Source: Pleurotus ostreatus/Saccharomyces cerevisiae fusant
Taxonomy: Eukaryota; Opisthokonta
NCBI GenBank assembly: GCA_024196135.1
Contig: JAMQCK010000010.1
Span: forward strand, 1-64,000
Length of the DNA: 64,000 nucleotides
Reading direction: 5' to 3'
Below, piece after piece: positions 56,924-64,000 of this stretch; within the stretch, counting starts at the first letter, position 1, and each line of letters starts with the position of its first letter. The position numbers were made by a program, and so were the translations under genes. The notes below the pieces were generated by a model. It was not told the origin of the DNA, did no database searches, and was given only the letters and a program-made list of their open reading frames with translations.

Positions 56924-57542
56924 ATGGCCTCCGCATACTACGAGTTCTACCGGGGCTCCTCGTACGTCGTGCCCCGCACTCGTATCGCGCAGACTTGAAG
57001 CTCAAAGGGCACGCGCCCAGCCTCGGCATGGCACTGACGGACTCCCTCGACGAGCTCATCACGAGCGGGGCGATTACGCCGCAGCTGGCGATGAAGGTGC
57101 TGCAGCAGGTGCGTGGGTGGTGTGTGCGGTGGGGGTGGGAGGTAAACGTAAGGGCTGATCGGCGCGCCTTTATAGTTCGACAAGAGCCTTGCGGATACCA
57201 TGGCGAACTCGTTGCGGGCGAAGGCGACGTTGAAGGTGCGTCTATCCTTGGAGCCTGCCGAAAGCACAGAACTGAACATCGCCTCCCCCGTCCCTCGTCA
57301 TGGTATCCCTTCGTTCACGCACGCCACCCCACCACTACCGTCACTGTTATCTTGATTCCCAAACCCCTTCGTTATCCCCCCTTTAGGGCCACCTCAAGAC
57401 TTACCGCCTCTGCGACGACGTCTGGACGTTCGTAGTGAAACAGCCGGTCATCAAACTCGAGAGCTCGGACCTGATTTCCACTGAGAAGATCAAAATTATA
57501 GCGTGCAAGAGCGGGGACGCGATCGAGGCAGGGAGGAAGTGA
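56924..57542 (+). CDS. TOA2: transcription initiation factor IIA gamma subunit
   Basis: Four exons (56924-56961, 57021-57108, 57176-57235, 57387-57542) give 113 residues, the normal length. It starts [19 protein letters not shown], with the usual YYExYRxSSLGxxLTDxLDELI helix and the [14 protein letters not shown] four-helix-bundle segment. The beta-barrel part follows: [18 protein letters not shown], then [10 protein letters not shown]. It pairs with the TFIIA large subunit and stabilises TBP on the TATA box in the nucleus. The first exon is only 38 nt. The intron before exon 4 (151 nt) is longer than its neighbours. Confidence 0.95.
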
Positions 57543-58281
57543 TACTACCACACTAGAGGATCATGGCTGGATTGCGTACGGTATTGGAGTCTTTCATGCA
57601 GGTCGGACCCAGGAGGAGGAAACAAATTGCCACCCTACCTACGCCCGCTGAGTCCATGGTTCGCGTCGATACTGTACTTCTAGTAATCGTCAAATATACC
57701 CGCTTTCTCTCCACCCCAGATCCCTCGCTATGGCTCGACTATGTTGGCTGTTCTTTTCGCAACCTTCAGCATCGTGGGCGTTGCTGGACTCTGGATTGCA
57801 TCGTGTCGTTGCATCGTCAGGCTGGGAAAAGATCACCTCAACTTCTCCGCAGCTCTGAGAGTATCTCCGTACTAACACAAGTACTCACAAGCTGCGAGAG
57901 CAAGTTCAACTGTTACGAACTTGTCACACCACCGCCGAGATGCCGACCCTTGCCGAGAATGCCGAAAGACAAAGCGGCGTCAACAATCCCTACGATCAAG
58001 GCCGTGTGTGCTCCCCGTCGCCCGCATCCTCAAGAACACCCGCCCGCCGCCAAAGTGAGTGTTTTCACCGTCTGGAATGCTGTTGGAGTGCCCTACGAAA
58101 TACGTCTGCGCTGAAATGCGCAGCGGAAAGGCTGGCGATGCGTTGGATTGGCGTCTGCTTGGTCGGATACCGCCTAGATTTCGTCCGATCGGGCGATTCC
58201 CCCCAGCTGTACCCCGACATGCAGCCATACTTGCCCATATCTGCCGACGAGGAACACCTTTGCTGACGACCGCCTCGTAGA
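57543..58281. other. 739-bp intergenic upstream of the ribosomal protein gene
   Basis: Open frames here (for example 57563-58114) are unrelated to any family and overlap. A short 5' noncoding exon of the eL20 gene is possible; the sequence just before its ATG reads ctcgtag. Confidence 0.45.
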
Positions 58282-59005
58282 ATGTCTTTCGTGGAGTACC
58301 AGGTCGTGGGTCGCCACCTGCCCACCGAGCAGGACCCGAACCCCAAAATCTACCGCATGCGCATCTTCGCGCCCAACGAGGTGGTCGCCAAGTCGCGGTT
58401 CTGGTACTTCCTTCGGTGCGTCCTATCCGCCTCCCCTTCACCCCCCACTAACCCCCTCTCCAGCCAGCTCAAGAAGGTCAAGAAGGCCTCCGGCGAGATC
58501 ATCGGCGTCAACGTCGTTAGTACCCCCTTCCCCCCCTCCCACCCACCGTAGATCTCCCGGTAGCCCCCAAGAGGCAAGCCGTATGGGAGTACTGACCTAG
58601 GTTCCCCCTCGCCCCGCTAGATCCACGAGAAGAAGCCGCTGAAGGTGAAGAACTTCGGTATCTGGCTCCGCTACGACTCGCGCTCCGGCACGCACAACAT
58701 GTACAAGGAGTTCCGCGAGCTCTCGCGCACGGCCGCGGTCAAGAGCCTCTACCAGGACATGGCGGCGCGCCACCGTGCCCGCTTCCGGTCGATCCACGTA
58801 CGTTGCCCGGTTCTGAATGATTTTGAGCGATCGTACTAACGCATATATGCAGATCCTCCGCGTCGTTGAGGTCGAGAAGTCCGAGGACGTCCGCCGCCCG
58901 TACATCAAGCAGCTCATGGTCCCGGACCTCAAGTTCCCCCTCCCCCACCGCGTCAACAAGTACAAGTCGACGTTCATCGCCCACCGCCCGGCCACGTTCG
59001 CGTAA
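58282..59005 (+). CDS. RPL20: 60S ribosomal protein eL20 (L18a in animals)
   Basis: Four exons (58282-58415, 58464-58515, 58621-58797, 58853-59005) give 171 residues, matching the family length. Signature stretches are [75 protein letters not shown] and [20 protein letters not shown]. It is a structural protein of the large subunit. The ATG is the only one that gives the conserved short N-terminus. It is convergent with the OXLD1-like gene. Confidence 0.96.
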
Positions 59006-59394
59006 GCGCGCGTCTGAGGTATGTGCGGTCGGTGCTAAGTCTGTATCGTCCGGTGCTGGCTCTATGGTGGCGTCTTCCCTGGCGGTAGTGTACGATTACA
59101 TGTCCATGTACGTCCCTAGTGACGGGGCTCTCTATGCTATATGTATGCGCATGCTTGCTATGTCATTTCCATCTGTGTGGATGTCCGCCTGAAGACAGGA
59201 GCGGCAAGGAGGATCTATCGATTGCTGAAGACTATCCACTTCGCTGCCTCGACAGCATCCTTTGCTTGCGATGCGAGATTGGCGAACACTTTCGGCGGGC
59301 CAGGTCGAACATCTTGCAGAGGTCCATGCGGTGACTTGTTGCTCGCAGCTAGAAGTTCGGGTCACAACGCTGCCCTCGGTGCATTGAATTAGCG
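59006..59394. other. 3' intergenic between convergent genes
   Basis: Tail-to-tail spacer between eL20 and the OXLD1-like gene; no gene seen. Confidence 0.6.
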
Positions 59395-60164
59395 TCACTG
59401 ACTACCAGGATTGCTAACTGCCCGCTTCGCCGCCAACGACCTTTCCATCTCCTCGAACGCATTACGCGAAATATCGATCGGGCGCTCGACCTTCGCCGCC
59501 TCCGAGGCTTTCTCCCGCAACCGCTCCGGCCACTGCGACTCGGGGACACCCATCTGGACGAGGCCGGCGCGGATGGAGGTGAGGGAATCCTTGTAGGCTT
59601 GCAATGCTTCTTCGTACAGGTCGTACACGCAAACGGCGCAGCCAGACATGCAGCATTCTGGGAGGAGAGGGGGGTCGTGGTTAGTATCAAGTGGGGAGTA
59701 GGCATGGTAGGGGACGCACCATCCGCCTCGGGCGGCCGCGGCTCGTCGGGGATGACATAGCCCTTGAACGTCTGCGTCGGCGCGCCTTGCTGCGTCGCCA
59801 ATCCTCCGCCCTCACTGGATTGCGTAGAGGGCTCCTCTCCACCTTCCCCCTCTTCTTGATACTCGTCGAGGTCCTGCTGCAGCGCCTGCTTGCTCCGCAC
59901 GGAGCGCTCGAGCCGGCGGTAGCGATCGGAGAGGTTCTGACCCCCTTGGCTGCGCTTGAGGCGGTCAATGGCGCTCGTGGGGTGCGCGCCGCCGGTGTCG
60001 TGCTGGGTCGTCTGACCGGAGGAGGTACTGGCAAGTCTAGCCGTTCCGACCGAGGACGGGAGGCCGACGCTGCATCGCGTGCGTATCAACTGGGAACTCT
60101 GGCTGAGGGAGTTCTTCAAGGCATTGTGTCGGCCAACATCGCGAAGCGCTAGGGAGACGAGCAT
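59395..60164 (-). CDS. oxidoreductase-like (OXLD1) domain protein, mitochondrial
   Basis: Two exons (60164-59720, 59657-59395), intron GTGCGT...CAG in phase 1, give 235 residues. The chosen ATG (60164) begins a basic, serine-rich stretch without acidic residues after residue 8 (VGRHNALKNSL, LIRTRCSVGLPSS), typical of a mitochondrial presequence; the frame has an earlier ATG at 60263. A charged linker (LKRSQGGQNLSDRYRR) leads to FKGYVIPDEPRPPEADECC and MSGCAVCVYDLYEEAL, which spans the splice site. That CC-x3-C-x2-C cluster followed by YDLY is the oxidoreductase-like domain (PF09791 type). The function is poorly known; a metal or iron-sulfur role is inferred from the four cysteines. Confidence 0.82.
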
Positions 60165-60410
60165 GAACGCATAACTCGAGCTTTGCGGTAGGCTCGGAAG
60201 GTGGACACGAAGGTAGGAGGCAAGGGTGATGACGGAGGCAATCAATTGTTCCCCATTCGTCATTAGAGCAGGGTCACGGAAAGTTCAACCGTGACACAGC
60301 AGCGAGCAGAGAAAGAGGGTCTTCGACATGTCGAACCTAGACAGCGACAGCGACGTAGAGGAGGGATAGGGGAGAGATAAAATGTATACAAGATCCTCGT
60401 CGTAGTGTAC

Positions 60411-62089
60411 TCAATCTCGAAAATACACATGTGGGCCCTTCCCCTTCCCTCTCTTCGACGTACTTGCGCGCGGATGCTCCTCGCCCACTGCAGACGCCAA
60501 CGTCCGACTCTCCGCTCCAGACGAGAACGTTGACAACTGTACCGGCGGACTTTTCCAGTGATCCCTCCTCAAATCCTCATTGGCCGCGGTCGTCCACTCC
60601 AGGTCCGTGTCGCTCGAAGTTGAGCGCGTGTCTGACGAGTCAGTAGAGATGGGATTCGAGACGAAGGCTAGCTGTGAGGGTGCTGTCGATTCGATCGCCC
60701 GGCCATGGTCCGTCTTGACGACGTCTTGCCCGACCATGGAGCGCAGGTGCAAGATGAAGCGCGCGGTGAGCATGCCGGAGAAGCTAGTAAGTACAATGTG
60801 AGCACGCTTGGCGAGGACAAGTGCTGAAGAACATCTCACGGGAGTGTCAAAGCGCTTGGTATTCGCCTGATGGGGTGGTCCATCTGTCCATAGAAGGTTA
60901 GCTTGTGCGGAGCGTCTGAAATGCTTTACGTCTCACCGGTGCTTTCTGTAAGATGTGTCCGATTTTTAGAATGATATCTGCGCTGATTCATAACGAACGC
61001 ACGTAGTTAATCACAGCCGAAGACATCGTGAACAGCGACACGAAGCTGCAATCTCATGTCAGCGCACCTCTCGCATAATGGATGCCATACTGACCAGTAG
61101 TACATGAACCCCTCCTTCGCCAAGACAAGGAATACGCTATTTTGCGAGCCCAGCCCATTGCGTCGGTCAGCCCTGATGACGGGTATACATCGCCATAGGG
61201 TGAGGAAAGTGGAGATGAACTCGAAGGCCACGACCAGGATGACGAGGGCGTCGTTGGCTGGGCGGAAGAGTCAGCTCTAAAGTGTGCAGAGTCTGTGATA
61301 GAAAGCTCGTACCGCTGCAGAAGATTCGTTAGAAAATATTCATCGCGATCGAGTGAGTAAAACTCACGCATGGCTGAATCTCGCGCCTGTGCATGCTACA
61401 CCAGAGGTCTCGTACTGGTTGACGCAGTAAGCCGGAGCTCTAGCAGGACTGACACACCTACACTATCAATGGCGATGACCGTGACCGTCATGCTGCCCAA
61501 CAAGGCCAGAATATACGGACTTCGCTCCCATACCGCCCACGTTCGCGCAGACCAGGTTACTGTGGTAAATATTCTTTAGCGAGTGTGCAATGAGGCGACC
61601 AGCACCATTACTTCAGTACTCACTGAGCACTGCGCCTCGCCCTACGACGCCTAGAGCGGAAAGCGACTTGTAAGTGGAGTCGCAGCTGTGTCGTTCTATA
61701 TGAGCCTGATAGACGGCCGCAAGCATCCGCGCTCACTGTGAGGAGGTCAGCAATCTCGACCGACGAAGAGGAACGTGCGTGATGTATTTCCACTATCAAT
61801 TTTTCGCTCGCCCGTTCAACACGGAGGGCCCCTCCTCCCACTGAGCGCCCAACGAACAGCACCACGCCACGGGACACACAAGATGCTGACATCGAACAGC
61901 TCGAAATAAACAGCTCACCTCGTGTATGTGGCCCGAGATAGCAAGCAGATACAGCACGTTGGCGGCCAAGGCATAGCGGCAGCAGACGTAGAGGATCGTC
62001 GTGAGCCCAAATTTTCTTCGCCAGATGTACTGGACCTCGCGCGAGAAGGTGAGGGCGTAGTCGTAGTAGAGGACAGCTACCCAATCCAT
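60411..62089 (-). CDS. DUF6533-family multi-pass membrane protein
   Basis: The minus strand carries the family from start to tail over roughly eight exons, not all of which I could fix. The N-terminal exon (62089-61919) reads VLYYDYALTFSREVQYIW then RRKFGLTTILYV. Further exons carry TWSARTWAVWERSPYIL (about 61545-61450), NDALVILVVAFEFISTFLTL and VLAKEGFMYYW (about 61257-61095), FVSLFTMSSAVINY (about 61035-60995), and the last exon (about 60797-60411), FSGMLTARFILHLR, with a serine-rich tail ending GPHVYFRD. The protein is predicted to have about seven membrane spans. DUF6533 proteins are abundant in mushrooms with no known role. An additional 5' exon is possible. Coordinates of the internal exons are approximate. 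Confidence 0.7.
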
Positions 62090-62817
62090 AGTGAGATCGT
62101 CTACACTCACGTACACGAGAGGACATGCCTACCTATGCTGGACCACTGGACGCAGAACTGGATGAAGCTGGCGCCACCGCAGCTAAGCTCAACTTGTCAA
62201 CACGCGAGAGGAACTGGCCCACGCACTGCTTGTACTCCGGACTCGCAGGCATGGCGCGCAGCGTCCTCGCCCGGTGGGCGACAAGGATTCGGGGGCCGTC
62301 AAGAACAATAGATGGTGGTGGGAGACGCGAAGAAGCTCAAGCTCATGCGCGATATGTAATTCGAACTCGAGGCACAGCTGAAGTCACTTGATGCTGCATC
62401 AGCGCCCGCCTCGACCGCCCGCGGTGGCTTGGCATTCGGTGGAGGCGACCTTGATGGACGCCGATAACAGCTTGCGGGATGCATTGATGGCTGGAAGATG
62501 ACTTGGAGCAGACTTGAAGCTGAAGGCGATGTTGATGTCCGAGGAAGAAAGACTGCCAAACATGGTCAATATTCCGTCGGGAACTGCCGTTCTCACGGTC
62601 ACCCGCTGCTTGAAAAGACGAGCGTGCACGCTTGTTGCGGGGACTATATAACTTCAATCGTTTAATAAGTTGCATACAGGTTGACAACGAAGTGGAAATC
62701 GGAATAGACATACGGACGGAATTAATTCCGACCGGAGGCCATACATACGAGGATGGAAACTGGTCATAGGAGAAAACCAGAAGGTATACGTCCAAACAAG
62801 CGGGAGAAGGGGGACTA
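62090..62817. other. intergenic between DUF6533 and esterase genes
   Basis: A minus-strand frame at about 62255-62140 (MPASPEYKQCVGQFL) is short and unplaced; it might be a 5' exon of the DUF6533 gene but lacks family motifs. Otherwise nothing was seen. Confidence 0.4.
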
Positions 62818-64000
62818 TCAGTGCCCACCCTCGTGACGCTGAGCCTGACGACGACGCTTATGCTCACGCACCGCGCGATGGTGCAGAAGACCCGGGTCCG
62901 AATTCAGATACTCAATCTGCGCTTGACGATACGTGTCGGGGATGCTGCCCAGGTTCGTGCCGTCGAGCTGCATGAGGAGCTGTGTTTCAATGGGTTAGCG
63001 ACATTCGTATCAATGAGTTGCAATGTAAGCGAAAATGGGGGATGGCGGCGAGGATGGGGGTAAAGGCGAAGACGAGCGTTAGTACAACAATGTGGGATGG
63101 CGAAGGACAAGCGACGAAGCGCTTACCTTATCATCCGCCTCCCACTGCGGCCACTCCGCCCGCGGAATGCCAAGCCCGTCGTTCGGCGTGAGGCTTGTTG
63201 CGAAGGAAAGGTAGTAGTCCATGATCTGCGCGCTCAAGGTCCACGACGATTGGGGCGATCCGTCGGGTATGCGGTAGTACATATAGTCGACGATTGCGCC
63301 GTGCGGTACTGTCGGGATCAACCTCAATAGCACGCCTCGAGGATTGGAGATACACATACCACCCACGCGAGGCTCGGCGTCGATCTGGGGATCCGTGAAG
63401 AGGTAGCCGTACGACGCAACATCGTCAGCAGCAGTCTGCGCCTGCCACAAGCGCCGCTGCGACTCGAAGTTGATGTCACCCACTTTGCCATGTTAGCGAC
63501 CATGAGTTATGGATACACAATCTGGCTCACTGATGGATGCGAGGCGCTTGTACTGGGGACTCAACCCGAACGTCTCGTTCCCGGTGTTGTAAGGCGATCC
63601 TAGGGCTGGGTCATTTGGGTACAGCTGGAGAATATTGCTGATATGCTTGTCGAGTTGAGCAATATTGTATCCCTCCAGTGCCGGCGATTCCGCAGCGTTC
63701 AGCACCAGGCGAACCTCCGCATCATTCTTCACAAAGGTCGGGGTGAAGCGCGTGCCTTCGAGGAGTCAGAACAGCAAGCACACTTCATAAGCGGACGCCT
63801 CACCATCGTCGAGATGTGTACCCGCGATGAACGGCACGCGCGCGTATGCGCCGGAGGCCCAGATACGAGAAGGCAGCTCCGGGAGTATGTCGCCGTCGAA
63901 GTTGGGGAACCAGCCGCGCGAGGTGTCCGGGACGACCTGCCACGTCGCGTTCATGATCGTGTCAGTATCTGCGCTCTGCAAGCAGTCCAGCGCGTTCGCG
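62818..64000 (-). CDS. type B carboxylesterase/lipase, C-terminal part (5' end outside window)
   Basis: Five exons are visible (from beyond 64000 to 63804, 63755-63531, 63482-63360, 63308-63127, 62979-62818), in phase, ending with TGA at 62818. The readable part begins NALDCLQSADTDTIMNATW. It includes FPNFDGDILPELPSRI, RVPFIAGTHLDDG (acidic catalytic region neighbour), FLTP-like FTPTFV, NILQLYPNDPALGSPYN, FESQRRLWQA, and VPHGAIVDYMYY with the catalytic histidine, then AQIMDYYLSFATSLTPND and WPQWE. This is the C-terminal half of the alpha/beta-hydrolase carboxylesterase family (PF00135 type); the nucleophile serine lies off the window. Fungal members are usually secreted and cleave esters or lipids. 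The tail ends in a histidine/arginine-rich stretch (VREHKRRRQAQRHEGGH), unusual for a secreted enzyme. Confidence 0.88.

Overview
This is nuclear DNA of a filamentous basidiomycete, most likely an Agaricomycete. Nearly every gene is split by short GT-AG introns of about 45-60 nt. The families present point the same way: DUF6533 membrane proteins, FunK1 kinases, a Clp1 (clampless) homologue, tandem P450s and lineage-expanded F-box-like genes. All exon models were read by hand from codon continuity and splice signals; there is no transcript evidence.

Layout. 0-3.1 kb: a relic zone with a three-copy ~60-bp repeat, an orphan two-exon P450 3' end and a decayed DUF6533 gene. 5.6-7.0 kb: an eight-exon 7-TM protein. 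7.3-18.4 kb: three direct-repeat P450 paralogues (14 exons each, one only 10 nt long), interrupted by tRNA-Arg and an NFKBIL1-like gene. 18.4-19.3 kb: a cyclophilin. 20.8-21.7 kb: a Clp1 homologue lying between two ~128-bp inverted repeats. 22.7-27.2 kb: three minus-strand F-box-like paralogues. 27.9-32.2 kb: a 16-exon C2H2 plus Zn2Cys6 transcription factor. 35.5-38.6 kb: two more members of the F-box-like family on the plus strand. 38.7-41.3 kb: FunK1 kinase A. 41.8-45.1 kb: an APH-fold phosphotransferase. 47.9-50.0 kb: a classical F-box/LRR protein. 50.4-51.1 kb: a broken sixth F-box-like copy. 51.2-54.0 kb: FunK1 kinase B, in opposite orientation to A. 54.9-60.2 kb is a core housekeeping stretch: secreted GDPD, TFIIA gamma, ribosomal protein eL20 and a mitochondrial OXLD1-like protein. 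60.4-62.1 kb: a second DUF6533 gene. 62.8-64.0 kb: the 3' part of a carboxylesterase that runs off the window.

Most interesting points. The three P450s keep identical internal exon lengths, including the 10-nt microexon, yet each carries a different single anomaly: a GC donor, a lost donor, and a 1-nt deletion. The F-box-like and FunK1 families are interleaved, which looks like a young birth-and-death block. An inverted repeat pair brackets the clp1 homologue. No rRNA, CRISPR array, intact transposase or recognisable viral gene was seen.
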